Shown: positions 26,664-39,380, counted from the stretch's first letter. The stretch is DNA of 64,000 nt from Rhodanobacter sp. MP7CTX1 (GCF_014205795.1 NZ_JACHCN010000006.1:166569-230568), one strand, 5' to 3'. Numbers and translations: made by a program. Notes: generated by a model from the sequence alone, not told the origin.

Positions 26664-26918
26664 CGCGGCCTGCCTGCTCGCGATGGCGACTTTTGCCTCG
26701 CGAGCGGCCGCTGATCGATCGCGCTCCGGGGATGTGCTGATTTGGACGGCGCATCTGCGCGTACTTCCCTGATTCGGGAGAGCTGCGCTCACGGCGGTCC
26801 GCTATGGTGTTGGCAGCAGGCGGAATCGGTATTGAAGTCGACTCTCTTCGACTCTCGACCGTCGCCGACCCTCTCATGGCGCTTGTGCCCAGAGCCGCCA
26901 CTCCGGCAGCATGCACCC

Positions 26919-27560
26919 ATGCAGACAACGGACGGCCAGACCGTAACAGAGATTGCCCAGCACCTGCTCGATGATGAAATTCACGTGTGGCGGCTCGGCT
27001 ACCGGCGTGAACTCGGACGGGCACCGTTGCGCGCGCTGCTTGCCGCCTATGTTGGGGAGCCGCCCCAATCTCTGGTCTTGATCGATGGTGAACACGGTCG
27101 GCCGGAATTGGCCCCACCGCACGGGTCACTCGCTTTCAACTGGTCGCACAGCGGTGATCGTGCGCTGCTGGCGATTGCCCGAGGCGTTGCTCCGGGGATC
27201 GATCTCGAACGCTGGCGCGCACGCACACGTGCGCTGGAAATTGCGCAACGCTTTTTCTGTGCCGAGGAAGCAGCGGCGTTGGCCATGCTTGACGGCGCGC
27301 AACTAACAAGCGCTTTCCTGGATCTGTGGACGGCGAAAGAGGCCGTGCTGAAGGCACTTGGCCGCGGTATCGCCTTCGGCCTGGAGCGGCTGCGATTCGC
27401 CGTGCCGCCGGCAGCGTCCCGCCTGCTCTGGCTTGACGAAGACGACGCCGCGCAATGGCAACTGCGGCGACTCCCGGCCGACGGCGAATTTGTCGCCACG
27501 CTCGCCTGGCGCGGTGCGCCACGGCGTATCCGCACGTGGACACTTGCCGCCGCTGGCTGA
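26919..27560 (+). CDS. 4'-phosphopantetheinyl transferase (Sfp-type)
   Basis: 213 residues from the ATG at 26919, the first start that keeps a family-like N-terminus; the upstream 59 codons look non-coding. [17 protein letters not shown], then [11 protein letters not shown] (metal-binding GxD), and [17 protein letters not shown] (WTxKEAxxKA) are the three Sfp signatures. It moves phosphopantetheine from CoA to carrier proteins of polyketide, peptide or fatty-acid synthases. No synthase is adjacent, so it may serve genes elsewhere. It is followed closely by pdxJ (47 bases). Confidence 0.88.
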   Translation: MQTTDGQTVTEIAQHLLDDEIHVWRLGYRRELGRAPLRALLAAYVGEPPQSLVLIDGEHGRPELAPPHGSLAFNWSHSGDRALLAIARGVAPGIDLERWRARTRALEIAQRFFCAEEAAALAMLDGAQLTSAFLDLWTAKEAVLKALGRGIAFGLERLRFAVPPAASRLLWLDEDDAAQWQLRRLPADGEFVATLAWRGAPRRIRTWTLAAAG

Positions 27561-27607
27561 ACGCGGCACTGTGGACGGCCGACTCGTGCATCACCCGGCT
27601 TCCCACC

Positions 27608-28351
27608 ATGACCCTGCTCAGCGTCAACCTCAACAAGATCGCCGTACTGCGCAATTCACGCGGCGGCAATGAGCCGGATATCTGCCAGGCAGCGCAGACC
27701 TGCATCGAATCCGGCTGTGGTGGCATCACGGTGCACCCACGACCGGACCTGCGTCATGTGCGGCCTGACGATGTACGCGCGCTTGCGGCGATGCTGCGCG
27801 GTCGGGTGGAATACAACATCGAGGGAAATCCGTTTGCCGGCGCACGCGGGGAATATCCCGGGCTCATCACGTTGGCCCGCGAAGTGCGGCCCAGCCAGGT
27901 GACGCTGGTGCCGGATGGCGATGGTCAGATTACCTCCGATCACGGATTTGACCTGCGGCATGACATCGAGCGGTTGAAGCCACTGGTGTCCGAGCTGCTG
28001 GAACTGGGATGCCGTGTGAGTTTGTTCGTGGATGCTGGTACCGAGGCCTTCGAACTGGCTGCTGCGATTGGCGTGCAACGCATCGAGATCTATACCGGCC
28101 CCTATGCGCAGGCATTTGCCGATGGGCAGCCTGCTGCCGCCCTTGCAGCTTGCGCCGAAACCGCTCGACGGGCGCAACAAGCCGGGCTCGCGGTGAACGC
28201 GGGCCACGATCTCAGTCAGGCCAATCTGGGCACGTTCAAGGCGGCGATACCCGGACTGGCCGAGGTCTCGATCGGCCACGCGTTGATCGGCGAAGCACTC
28301 TACGGAGGACTGGCCACAACCGTGCGCAACTACGTGCAGATCCTCCGCTAA
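27608..28351 (+). CDS. pdxJ: Pyridoxine 5'-phosphate synthase
   Basis: 247 residues from the ATG at 27608, matching the family start ([19 protein letters not shown]). The TIM-barrel motifs [42 protein letters not shown] and [12 protein letters not shown] (phosphate loop) are intact. It condenses 1-deoxyxylulose 5-phosphate with 3-amino-2-oxopropyl phosphate in vitamin B6 synthesis. In many gammaproteobacteria pdxJ follows recO or sits near acpS; here the neighbour is an Sfp-type transferase. It ends at a bidirectional terminator. Confidence 0.97.
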   Translation: MTLLSVNLNKIAVLRNSRGGNEPDICQAAQTCIESGCGGITVHPRPDLRHVRPDDVRALAAMLRGRVEYNIEGNPFAGARGEYPGLITLAREVRPSQVTLVPDGDGQITSDHGFDLRHDIERLKPLVSELLELGCRVSLFVDAGTEAFELAAAIGVQRIEIYTGPYAQAFADGQPAAALAACAETARRAQQAGLAVNAGHDLSQANLGTFKAAIPGLAEVSIGHALIGEALYGGLATTVRNYVQILR

Positions 28352-28394
28352 TCAATACCGACAGCAGTCTGCACCGAAGCCTGTTACCCAACGC

Positions 28395-28424
28395 AAAAAC
28401 CCCCGCGCGAGGCGGGGGCTTTTG
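28395..28424. terminator. Bidirectional terminator between pdxJ and exbD2
   Basis: CCCCCGC (28400-28406) and GCGGGGG (28412-28418) form a stem flanked by AAAAA on one side and CTTTT on the other. It therefore works on both strands for these convergent genes. Confidence 0.85.
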
Positions 28425-28481
28425 GGATCGTGCAATACAGCTTTCTTTGCCGAGGTCCCCGGCGCCGAAACAACGTCCGAT

Positions 28482-28898
28482 TTACTGGACTTCGGTAAAG
28501 CCAATCTTGACGAGGTTGTAGCTTTTCGCGTCAGACAGAACGGTCGCCACGTACTGATACGCGGCCCCGTCATCGGCGGCGATCTGAATTTCCGGCTGGT
28601 CGCTCTCGCTCCGCTGGGCGATCACCGCGAGCTGTGCCTTGAGGCCCGGCTCGTCAACCGGCGTATCGTTCCAGTAAAACGCACCGGCCTGGTCGATCTT
28701 CAGATGGATCGGTTCGAGCGGGTTCGGCGGATTCACGACATTCGGATTCGGCTGCGGCAGATCAACCTTGATCTTATGCGCCAGCACCGGTGCCGTGATC
28801 ATGAAGATGATCAGCAGCACCAGCATCACGTCGACGAGCGGCGTGACGTTGATATCCGACATCGGTCCACTGGAGTTGGTAGTGAAAGCCATCGTCAT
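28482..28898 (-). CDS. exbD2: ExbD-type biopolymer transport protein (second copy)
   Basis: 138 residues. A short cytoplasmic N-terminus (SDINVTPLVDVMLVLLIIFMIT) leads into one membrane helix whose Asp in PLVDVMLVL is the proton-motive residue of ExbD/TolR proteins. A periplasmic domain follows. The ATG overlaps the stop of ExbD1 (ATGA); a start two codons later (28892) is equally possible. With TonB and ExbB it energises outer-membrane TonB-dependent receptors. The two ExbD copies are similar in the membrane part and diverge in the periplasmic part. Confidence 0.93.
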   Translation of the reverse strand: MTMAFTTNSSGPMSDINVTPLVDVMLVLLIIFMITAPVLAHKIKVDLPQPNPNVVNPPNPLEPIHLKIDQAGAFYWNDTPVDEPGLKAQLAVIAQRSESDQPEIQIAADDGAAYQYVATVLSDAKSYNLVKIGFTEVQ

Positions 28899-29320
28899 TG
28901 CCCCTTCGGCGCGTCAGTGGTCATGAAGCCGACATGCACCATGCCCGAATCTTTCGCATCGCCGATGATCTTTTTCACGATCTTGAACTGCGTCGCCTTG
29001 TCTGCACGAATCTGCAATTCCGGCTGCGGCACCTTCTGCGCATTGACCGCAAACTGTGCCTTCAGCTCTGGCTCCGTGATTTCATGATCGTTGAAATACA
29101 AGTTACCGTCCTGCTTGATCGCGAGATCAAGCGGTGGCACCGGCATTTCTTCGTCCTTGGCCTTCGGATTGGCGGTCGGCAGCTCGATCGTGACGGTGTG
29201 CGACATCAGCGGTGCGGTGATCATGAAGATGATCAGCAGTACCAACATCACGTCGACCAGCGGCGTGACATTGATCTCCGACATCGGGCCGCCGGAATTG
29301 CCACCGGAACTCATAGCCAT
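28895..29320 (-). CDS. exbD1: ExbD-type biopolymer transport protein (first copy)
   Basis: 141 residues. The N-terminus SEINVTPLVDVMLVLLIIFMITAPLM carries the same membrane Asp as the second copy, followed by a periplasmic domain with FNDHEITEPELKAQ. The ATG at 29320 lies 12 bases after the ExbB stop, with AGAGG upstream; 29314 is an alternative start. It is part of the tonB-exbB-exbD1-exbD2 order known from Xanthomonas, where the duplicated ExbD is typical. Confidence 0.94.
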   Translation of the reverse strand: MAMSSGGNSGGPMSEINVTPLVDVMLVLLIIFMITAPLMSHTVTIELPTANPKAKDEEMPVPPLDLAIKQDGNLYFNDHEITEPELKAQFAVNAQKVPQPELQIRADKATQFKIVKKIIGDAKDSGMVHVGFMTTDAPKGQ

Positions 29321-29332
29321 GAGTCAGGCCTC

Positions 29333-30115
29333 TTAAGACTTAAGCGCAGGCGCGGCGCCTTCGACACGCGAACCGGTAGCGAAGAAGTCGTGCAGGTCAT
29401 GCGCGAATTCATCAAACCGGGCGTAGGTCAGGCGATTCGAACGGTTGAAGAAGTTGTAAGCCAGCACGGCCGGGATAGCGGTGAACAGACCGAACGCGGT
29501 CATGATCAGCGACTCACCCACCGGGCCCGCCACCGCGTTCATCGACGCGTTGCCGGTAGCAGCAATGCCGATCAGCGAGTGGTAGATGCCCCACACGGTA
29601 CCGAGCAGGCCGACGAACGGTGCGGACGAACCGACCGTGGCGAGCAAGGTCAAGCCGCCTTCCAGACGCAGGCTTTCACGCGACACGGCCTGACGCAGGG
29701 CGCGGTCGATGAACTCCGAACGGCTCAGCGATTCGGCCAGGCGACCGGTGGTGCCAGTGGTCGTCTGCTGGTGATGGGCAACCGCCGAGGCGGCGTCCAG
29801 TGCGATCTTGGAGAACGGTTCGCCCTTGGGCTGCGCTTCCAGCTCGCGGATCGCATCCTGGGTGGAGCTATTGCCCCAGAAACCGTCGATCACCCGGTCG
29901 GCGCGGCCACGCACCATCGCATTGCGAATGGCGTTGGAAACGATGAAGTACCAGGACAGGAACGACATCACCACCAGGGTCACGAACACGATCCAGCTGA
30001 GCCAGTCGAAGTTCTGGATCAAATGGCCGAAACCCATCGCTTTCATTGCTTCAGCGTTGGTATTGCCGCCAACGGCCTGAGCCGCATCGGTTGTTGCAGA
30101 AGTCTGTAGGAACAT
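29333..30115 (-). CDS. exbB: ExbB-type (MotA/TolQ/ExbB) proton channel protein
   Basis: 260 residues with three membrane helices: about 33-58 (LSWIVFVTLVVMSFLSWYFIV), about 150-175 (TLLATVGSSAPFVGLLGTVWGIYHSL) and about 195-220 (GESLIMTAFGLFTAIPAVLAYNFF). The second and third carry the family's GLxGTVxG and small-residue motifs. It forms the pentameric channel that, with ExbD, feeds proton-motive force to TonB. It lies 81 bases downstream of tonB and directly before exbD1. Confidence 0.95.
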   Translation of the reverse strand: MFLQTSATTDAAQAVGGNTNAEAMKAMGFGHLIQNFDWLSWIVFVTLVVMSFLSWYFIVSNAIRNAMVRGRADRVIDGFWGNSSTQDAIRELEAQPKGEPFSKIALDAASAVAHHQQTTTGTTGRLAESLSRSEFIDRALRQAVSRESLRLEGGLTLLATVGSSAPFVGLLGTVWGIYHSLIGIAATGNASMNAVAGPVGESLIMTAFGLFTAIPAVLAYNFFNRSNRLTYARFDEFAHDLHDFFATGSRVEGAAPALKS

Positions 30116-30196
30116 AACGCTACCCTAGGGAAGTCGAACGTGAACTGTAACTGTAATCCAATGATCCGGATTGCAGATGATTAAATGATCTTTGGG

Positions 30197-30850
30197 TCAG
30201 TCGAGATTGAAGTTGACTGGAATGCGTGCATAGCCTTCCACCTTCTTTCCGCCCTTGACCTCTGGATTGAAACGCCAATGTTGCACTGCATCTATCGCAG
30301 CCCGGTCAAGCTCACGGAAGCCGCTGGATTTCTCCACCGTCACCGTCTTCGGTGTGCCGTCCAGACCCACCAAAACCATCAACACCACCGTACCCGTATG
30401 ATGCTCCCGCACTGCCTGCGGCGGATACTTGGGATCAGGTCGGCTGCCATAACTGAGGTCGGAACCCGCAGCGATATCCGCTGGCGCTGCCGGTGGTGCT
30501 GGCGGAGCCGGTGGAGCTGCTGCGACCGCATTAGCCGATCGCTCCTCAACCGCTGGTGGCGGTGTCGGCGGCGGCGGTGTCGGTGGCGGCTTGACCTGTT
30601 GAATGATCTTCGGCGGCGGCTGCTTGGGTGGCTCCGGCGGCGGCGGCGGCGGTGGTGGTGGTGGTGGCGGCGGTTCGATGAAGTTCACCTGGACGATGTG
30701 TTCCTTCTCGGCGTGCTTCTGGCTCGGAGGAGCCATCGGCGCTACCAACAACAGGAACGCAAATGCATGCAGCCCGATGGCAACTGCTAATGCCCAGGTG
30801 CGCTTCCAGCTAAACGGCTCGCGCCCGATTTCTTCGTTACTTGAGGCCAT
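30197..30850 (-). CDS. tonB: TonB energy transducer
   Basis: 217 residues. One N-terminal membrane helix (about 17-38, WALAVAIGLHAFAFLLLVAP) carries the conserved His of TonB signal anchors. A Pro-rich periplasmic spacer (about 58-100) begins with a run of 13 prolines. The C-terminal TonB domain (about 130-217) shows GSRPDPKYPPQAVREHHTGTV, then SSGFRELDRAAIDAVQHWRF. It couples the ExbBD motor to outer-membrane receptors. It is the first gene of the cluster; no Fur-like site was identified upstream. Confidence 0.95.
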   Translation of the reverse strand: MASSNEEIGREPFSWKRTWALAVAIGLHAFAFLLLVAPMAPPSQKHAEKEHIVQVNFIEPPPPPPPPPPPPPEPPKQPPPKIIQQVKPPPTPPPPTPPPAVEERSANAVAAAPPAPPAPPAAPADIAAGSDLSYGSRPDPKYPPQAVREHHTGTVVLMVLVGLDGTPKTVTVEKSSGFRELDRAAIDAVQHWRFNPEVKGGKKVEGYARIPVNFNLD

Positions 30851-31005
30851 CTGTCACTATCTGAAGCTAGTCGATCGGAAGAGAACGTTGCCGCAGGGCG
30901 TGGCCCGAAACCGTCTATCGTTCGGACGGAACTCGCCGCTGGGGAGACGCAGGGAAAGGTTTTCAACGGTACAACAGCACATGACTTTTGTATAGCACCC
31001 AGGGG

Positions 31006-31029
31006 CGGATAGAGATGGACGTCTATCCG
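31006..31029 (-). terminator. Stem-loop after the TPR protein gene
   Basis: CGGATAGA (31006-31013) and TCTATCCG (31022-31029) are exact complements, 24 bases after the TPR stop. A U-tract is missing, so confidence as a terminator is modest. Confidence 0.4.
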
Positions 31030-31052
31030 TTACCCGGGCGCCATTTACGACA

Positions 31053-32345
31053 CTATTTCTGGGCGCCGTTCGACTTCAGCCATGCCTGGGCCTTCTCGGC
31101 CGTGTCCGGCTGCTGGGCAGCCAGCTTCATGTCGGCGATCGCGCCGGCCTTGTTCTTCAGGCCAAGCTCAGCCTTTGCCATCAGCGTGTAGGCCGTGCCC
31201 TTGGACTTCACGCCCTTGTCGAGGCCTTGCTGCAGCAGGCTCTTGGCCTGGCTGTACTTGTTGTCGCCCAACAGCAGCCGACCTGCATTCACGGCGGCCT
31301 CGCCGTCCTTCGCCATCGGGATAGCCTTGTTGTAGGCATCAAGCGCCTTGCTGTTGTTGCCTGACAGCTCGGACGCCTCACCCAGCAGCATGTAATTGTC
31401 TGCGCTTGACGTGACGATGCCCTTGCTCATGCCTTCGTTGAGCACCTGGTCGGCCTTGGTTGCGTTCGCTGTGGGGTCGTCGACGGACTGCGCCTGGATC
31501 AAATACAACTTGGCCAGATTCACATAATCCATTTCGCTCTTGAGCGTGCCGTTCGCGCGCGCCTTTTCCATCAGCTGGATCGCTTCTGGATATTTCTGCG
31601 CCTGCATGAGCACCGACAGGGAGTTGTCGAGCGCGTTCGGATCGTTCGGGTTGGCGGCCATCTGCTGCTGCGCAAGCTGCGCAGCCTTGTCGCTCTGGCC
31701 GGACTCGGAATAGCTGGCCATCAGGATCTGGTTCCAGCTCGGATCCGGCTTGTCGGTCAGCGACTGTGCTTTCTGGATCGCGGCAATCGCTTCGGGATAC
31801 TTCTTCAGGCGATAGTCGGCGTTACCTTCCAGCGCATAGGAGCTCGCGGTTTCCTTCTTGCCCTCGGCACGCCATTTCGCGATCGTGTCCAGCGCCGGCT
31901 GATATTGCTCATCGGCCATCTGGAATTCCGCCATCTCGTATTCGAGCTGGAAGTAGGTGTCGTTCGGCATCACACCGTTGGCCAGCGAACGCTGCAACAG
32001 ATCGATCGCGCCCTTGTAGTCGCCATCGGTGTATTTGATCGTCGCCATGCCTTGCAGCGCCAACGCCTGGGCGTACTTGCTCTTGCTGCCGCCATCGATA
32101 ATCGGCTGCAGATACTGCGAGGCCTTCGCCTTGTCGCCAGCGGCGACGGCGTCCAGGCCTGCGTTGACATTCTTCTGGTCCTTGTCGCTGCTCAGATCAA
32201 GCTTGGGCGCAACACGGGTGGCGTTCGGATACTGCACTTCCTTTTTGTCTTTGGACGAGCTGCTGTCGGCTAGCGCCGGGCTGCTCGCCAGCGACAGCAA
32301 CAAGACTGCACTCGCCAGCATCGTGAACGCTTTGGCATGCTTCAT
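31053..32345 (-). CDS. Periplasmic TPR-repeat protein
   Basis: 430 residues with a signal peptide (residues 1-26, LLLSLASSPALADSSSS) and GAGG before the ATG. At least eight TPR-like units of about 34 residues run through the protein (AQALALQGMATIKYTDGDYKGAIDLLQRSL, SSYALEGNADYRLKKYPEAIAAIQKAQ, NYMLLGEASELSGNNSKALDAYNKAI). TPR proteins serve as protein-binding scaffolds. The same strand and a 200-base spacing place it just upstream of tonB, as often seen in Xanthomonadales, so a supporting role in TonB-dependent uptake is a reasonable guess. No enzymatic motif is seen. Confidence 0.85.
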   Translation of the reverse strand: MKHAKAFTMLASAVLLLSLASSPALADSSSSKDKKEVQYPNATRVAPKLDLSSDKDQKNVNAGLDAVAAGDKAKASQYLQPIIDGGSKSKYAQALALQGMATIKYTDGDYKGAIDLLQRSLANGVMPNDTYFQLEYEMAEFQMADEQYQPALDTIAKWRAEGKKETASSYALEGNADYRLKKYPEAIAAIQKAQSLTDKPDPSWNQILMASYSESGQSDKAAQLAQQQMAANPNDPNALDNSLSVLMQAQKYPEAIQLMEKARANGTLKSEMDYVNLAKLYLIQAQSVDDPTANATKADQVLNEGMSKGIVTSSADNYMLLGEASELSGNNSKALDAYNKAIPMAKDGEAAVNAGRLLLGDNKYSQAKSLLQQGLDKGVKSKGTAYTLMAKAELGLKNKAGAIADMKLAAQQPDTAEKAQAWLKSNGAQK

Positions 32346-32648
32346 GGGTGGTCCTCATATCAGTCTGCGCGTATCGATTGCGCGGGGGATTACGGAGCGT
32401 AACCCGAGCGGGCGCGTCATAACAAGTCGCAGTGCCGCATAAAAGATCGTTAAAAATCAATTAGTTAACGATTTTTGCTAGCAGACCACCCAGCTATTTG
32501 CAGTTAGTGCCAATACTTTCGCCCCTGCTTGCCAGCTGTAGCAGCAAACCGGCGCGCTTTCGCTGCTGCATGCCAAACACACCAAGTCATCCCGAAAGCC
32601 CGGAACCGGCAGGGCTGCGCACGGCAGCCACCGGTTCCGTGACTTGGA
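32346..32648. other. 303-bp intergenic region between the TPR gene and gyrB
   Basis: No gene is visible. It must hold the TPR gene promoter. The central feature is an AT-rich palindrome at 32446-32476. Confidence 0.55.
32446..32476. terminator. AT-rich palindrome with T-run, possible gyrB terminator
   Basis: ATCGTTAA (32446-32453) and TTAACGAT (32465-32472) pair exactly and are followed on the plus strand by TTTTT. On the minus strand, where gyrB ends 170 bases upstream, CTTTT follows the stem. It may instead be a regulatory site for the TPR gene. Confidence 0.4.
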
Positions 32649-36244
<3,596 letters not shown>

Positions 36245-36266
36245 GTTGCAAAGGCCCACAAGCAAG

Positions 36267-36299
36267 AACGCCGGAGTCCCTGACGGGGACCCCGGCGTT
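36267..36299. other. Long stem-loop between dnaN and recF
   Basis: AACGCCGG (36267-36274) pairs with CCGGCGTT (36292-36299), and GTCCC pairs with GGGAC inside, giving about 14 near-continuous pairs around a 5-base loop. On the minus strand it is 40 bases after the dnaN stop. No clear U-tract follows. It could attenuate transcription into recF or stabilise dnaN mRNA. Confidence 0.5.
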
Positions 36300-36340
36300 G
36301 CCGATAACAACAGCACACGGTGACAACCATGCGCGAGGTG

Positions 36341-37441
36341 TCAGAGCCGCAACGGCATGATCACGTGGCGAGCGTGTTCGTTGTCAAACTCCTGCACGAG
36401 GCAGCTGGATTGGGCGTCGCGCAAGCTGAGCCGGGCCTTGTCCCCGCGCAGCGCGGCCAGAGCATCGAGCAGATAACCCACGTTGAAGCCCACGGCCAGA
36501 TCTGAGACGTGCGTATCCGCCTCCACTTCCTCGACAGCCTCTTCCTGCTCCGGGTTGTGCGCAACGATGCGCAGCTTGCCGGGCGACAGCTCGAGCCGAA
36601 CACCGCGGTATTTCTCGTTCGAAAGAATCGCAGCACGCTGCAGCGCGCCCCGCAGCACTTCGCGATCCAGCGTGGCTGCCTTGTCGGCACCGAGCGGAAT
36701 GACGGCCTCGTAATCCGGGAAACGACCGTCGATCAGCTTGGACGTGAACGTCACATCCCCACGACGTACGCGCAGATGATTGCGGCCGAACTCCAGCTCG
36801 ACCTGGCCGTCGCCGGCCTCGAGCAGGCCAACCAGCTCGTTTACGCCTTTGCGCGGAATGATGATCTGCCGACGGGCGGTCACCGAACTTTGCAGCTGGG
36901 TTTCCTTCATGGCCAGGCGATGACCGTCGGTCGCCACACAACGCAGCGTGTGCTCCTGCAGATCCAGCAGCATGCCGTTCAAGTAATAGCGGACGTCCTG
37001 GTTCGCCATCGCGAACGCCGTGCGCTCCATCAAGTCGCGCAGAACCTCTTCCGGCAAGCTGACCTTTTCCACCAGCTCGATTTCGTCGACGGTGGGGAAT
37101 TCGCTGGCTGGCAGCGTCGTCAACGTGAAACGGCTGCGCCCTGCGCTGAGCGCCACACGGTCGCCGTTGAGCTTCAGTTCAATCTTGGCGCCATCGGGCA
37201 AGGCCCGCACGATGTCGAACAATTTCCGTGCCGGGATGGTGATTTCACCGTCGACCAGTTTCTCGGCCTCGGTGGTGGCAACCATCTCGACTTCCAGATC
37301 GGTGCCGGTCATCGACAGTTTGCCTTGGGCAACCTTGACCAGCAGGTTGGCAAGCACTGGCAGCGTCTGGCGACGTTCAACCACGCCCACCACTTGTTGC
37401 AGTGGCTTGAGCAGAGCTTCTCGTTGGATGCTGAATTGCAT
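36341..37441 (-). CDS. dnaN: DNA polymerase III sliding clamp (beta subunit)
   Basis: 366 residues. The three clamp domains are visible: N-terminal MQFSIQREALLKPLQQVVGVVERRQTLPVLAN, central MANQDVRYYLNGMLLDL, and C-terminal ending HARHVIMPLRL, the hydrophobic end typical of the peptide-binding pocket. It forms the dimeric ring that tethers polymerase III. It lies downstream of dnaA, 262 bases away, in the order dnaA-dnaN-recF-gyrB. Confidence 0.98.
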   Translation of the reverse strand: MQFSIQREALLKPLQQVVGVVERRQTLPVLANLLVKVAQGKLSMTGTDLEVEMVATTEAEKLVDGEITIPARKLFDIVRALPDGAKIELKLNGDRVALSAGRSRFTLTTLPASEFPTVDEIELVEKVSLPEEVLRDLMERTAFAMANQDVRYYLNGMLLDLQEHTLRCVATDGHRLAMKETQLQSSVTARRQIIIPRKGVNELVGLLEAGDGQVELEFGRNHLRVRRGDVTFTSKLIDGRFPDYEAVIPLGADKAATLDREVLRGALQRAAILSNEKYRGVRLELSPGKLRIVAHNPEQEEAVEEVEADTHVSDLAVGFNVGYLLDALAALRGDKARLSLRDAQSSCLVQEFDNEHARHVIMPLRL

Positions 37442-37703
37442 GGCTTGGCTTCCCCTATACCTGCTGTTCTGTCTTTAAAAGAAGTGTAGTGGTTGTTGTA
37501 GGCTTGGTGGATAACTTTTTATTCTTTCTTTTCTAAGCAATATCAATAACTTGAAGCTTTTCTTGGCTGTGCTCTAAGACGCTTGCTGACTGTGGGTGCT
37601 TTGTGGATAACTTCAGTCGCGCATTCATCCACCTATTATCCACAGCTTGGGCCTGCGCTTATCCATAATCTTTGCGCTGCAGCCCAGTAGACCCGATTCC
37701 GTA
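37442..37703. other. dnaA-dnaN intergenic region, candidate oriC
   Basis: Holds a cluster of DnaA boxes: perfect TTATCCACA at 37636-37644 (plus) and 37602-37610 (minus), and single-mismatch copies at 37506-37514 (minus, TTATCCACC) and 37659-37667 (TTATCCATA). A markedly AT-rich stretch at about 37470-37560 could be the unwinding element. Box number, spacing and the adjacent AT tract make this the better of the two origin candidates. It should also contain the dnaN promoter. Confidence 0.7.
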
Positions 37704-39038
37704 TCAACCGGTCAGGGTCCGGATCAGTTGTTCCCAGTCCTGGCGCATGCGTGCATCGGTTTCGACAAACTTGCGAATGGTTTTGCAGGCGTGCATCACG
37801 GTCGTGTGGTCGCGCCCGCCGAAGGCCTCGCCGATTTCCGGCAAGCTGTGCTCGGTGAGTTCCTTGGACAACGTCATGGCGATCTGGCGCGGTCGTGCCA
37901 GCGAACGTACGCGGCGTTTCGATAGCAGATCCTGCAGCCGCACGTTGAAGTACTCCGCCGTGATCTTTTGAATGTTCGGGATAGTGATTGCCTGGGCGTG
38001 CGTGGCCAGCAGATCGCGCAAGGTTTCCTCGGCGAAATCAGTGGTGATCGGCTTGCCGTAGAAATTCGCCCGCGCCGCCAGGGTGTTCAACGCGCCTTCG
38101 AGATCGCGGACGTTGGAACGAATGCGCTTGGCCAGCAACATCGCCACGTTTTCGTCCACGGCCACGCCTTTTTCATGCGCCTTGGCCAACAGGATCGCTG
38201 CACGGGTTTCGAAATCCGGCGGCTCGATCGCCACGCTCAAACCCCAACCCAGACGCGATTTCAGGCGCGGCTCCAGCTTGTCCACTTCTTTCGGGTAGCG
38301 GTCGCAGGTCAGGATAATTTGCTGTTTCGACTCGAACAACGCATTGAAAGTATGGAAGAATTCTTCCTGCGTCGTGTCCTTGCCGGCAAAGAACTGGATG
38401 TCGTCGATGAGCAGCGCATCGACCGAACGGAAGCGCCGCTTGAACTCGTCCATGCTCTTGGCGCGCAACGCCTCGATCATTGAACCGACGAACTGTTCCG
38501 AGCGCAGATACAGCACCTTGAAGTCCGGGTTGTGCTCGCGCATCAGGTTGCCGGCGGCATGCATCAGGTGGGTCTTGCCCAGCCCGGTGCCGCCGTACAG
38601 TAGCAGCGGGTTGTAGGCACGCCCGGGGTTCGTCGCCACCTGCATTGCGGCGGCCTTGCCCAGCTGGTTGGACTTGCCTTCGACGAAGGTCTCGAAGGTG
38701 TAGTGCGGATCCAGATTGTGGTTATGCACCGCGGCCGGCGCTGCCGTGGGCCTGGCTCGTGGCACTATCGCCGGTTTGGCCACGATCGCGGGACGGGCCG
38801 AATTGGAACCCACCTCCAGCCGCACCGGCCACGATTGTCCGGTAAGCTGCTGCAGCACAGTCTCGATGCGCTCCAGATAACGTTCGCGCACGGTGTCCAG
38901 GGTGTAGGAATTGGGCGCAAACAACTGCAGGCCGGCGGGGTCGTCGCGCGCCTGCAGCGGCATCAGCCAGGTATGCAGGTCTTCCGCGCTCAAATCGCCT
39001 TCGAGACGCTCAAGGCAGCGCCGCCACAAATCACTCAT
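37704..39038 (-). CDS. dnaA: Chromosomal replication initiator DnaA
   Basis: 444 residues. Domain I (about 1-80: [26 protein letters not shown]), a short variable domain II (about 80-110), the AAA+ domain with Walker [14 protein letters not shown] and Walker B LLIDDIQF, and C-terminal domain IV with [16 protein letters not shown] and the box-binding [15 protein letters not shown]. It binds DnaA boxes and opens the origin. The boxes on both sides of the gene are its likely targets and may also autoregulate it. Confidence 0.98.
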   Translation of the reverse strand: MSDLWRRCLERLEGDLSAEDLHTWLMPLQARDDPAGLQLFAPNSYTLDTVRERYLERIETVLQQLTGQSWPVRLEVGSNSARPAIVAKPAIVPRARPTAAPAAVHNHNLDPHYTFETFVEGKSNQLGKAAAMQVATNPGRAYNPLLLYGGTGLGKTHLMHAAGNLMREHNPDFKVLYLRSEQFVGSMIEALRAKSMDEFKRRFRSVDALLIDDIQFFAGKDTTQEEFFHTFNALFESKQQIILTCDRYPKEVDKLEPRLKSRLGWGLSVAIEPPDFETRAAILLAKAHEKGVAVDENVAMLLAKRIRSNVRDLEGALNTLAARANFYGKPITTDFAEETLRDLLATHAQAITIPNIQKITAEYFNVRLQDLLSKRRVRSLARPRQIAMTLSKELTEHSLPEIGEAFGGRDHTTVMHACKTIRKFVETDARMRQDWEQLIRTLTG

Positions 39039-39231
39039 GAATAGTTTTCAGCCACAGCTTGGGGCGCTTGCGCGCGGGGTGGATAGGTAAGTCTAACAGC
39101 AGCTTCCGCGCCGCAGCCCAGAGATATCCACAAGAACATCCACAGCTTGTCATCAACACCCATTTGACAGGCGTGCCGAATACCCCACATAATTTCCAAC
39201 CTTTTTATCCACATTCCCTTCGGAGTACGCC
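39039..39231. promoter_or_regulatory. dnaA-rpmH divergent region with DnaA boxes
   Basis: Contains TTATCCACA at 39205-39213 (perfect), ATATCCACA at 39124-39132 and ACATCCACA at 39136-39144. It carries the promoters of dnaA (minus) and rpmH (plus). The boxes may serve dnaA autoregulation or act as a second origin module. Confidence 0.65.
39164..39193 (+). promoter_or_regulatory. rpmH promoter
   Basis: A perfect -35 TTGACA (39164-39169), an 18-base spacer and -10 CATAAT (39188-39193), 38 bases before the rpmH start. A perfect DnaA box (39205-39213) overlaps the expected transcript start, so DnaA could affect this promoter. Confidence 0.75.
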
Positions 39232-39366
39232 ATGAAGCGGACCTTCCAGCCCAGCAAGCTCAAGCGCGCTCGCACTCACGGTTTTCGTGCCCGTATGGCC
39301 ACGGCCGATGGTCGCAAGATTCTCAATGCCCGTCGCGCCAAGGGCCGCAAGCGCCTGATCCCGTAA
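39232..39366 (+). CDS. rpmH: Ribosomal protein bL34
   Basis: 44 residues, the normal length for L34. The sequence begins [18 protein letters not shown] and is rich in Lys and Arg throughout ([16 protein letters not shown]). CGGAG lies 6 bases before the ATG. It is a component of the large ribosomal subunit. It precedes rnpA by 14 bases, the near-universal arrangement. Confidence 0.98.
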   Translation: MKRTFQPSKLKRARTHGFRARMATADGRKILNARRAKGRKRLIP

Positions 39367-39380
39367 ACCGAGACCAGGCC

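Noticed and set aside
26664..26718. CTCGCGA / TCGCGAG hairpin after acs
   Set aside because: The loop is long and no T-run follows, so I did not list it as a terminator.
24648..26792. A 714-codon minus-strand frame opposite acs
   Set aside because: Very long, but only a shadow of the high-GC acs codons; the translation shows no family motifs.
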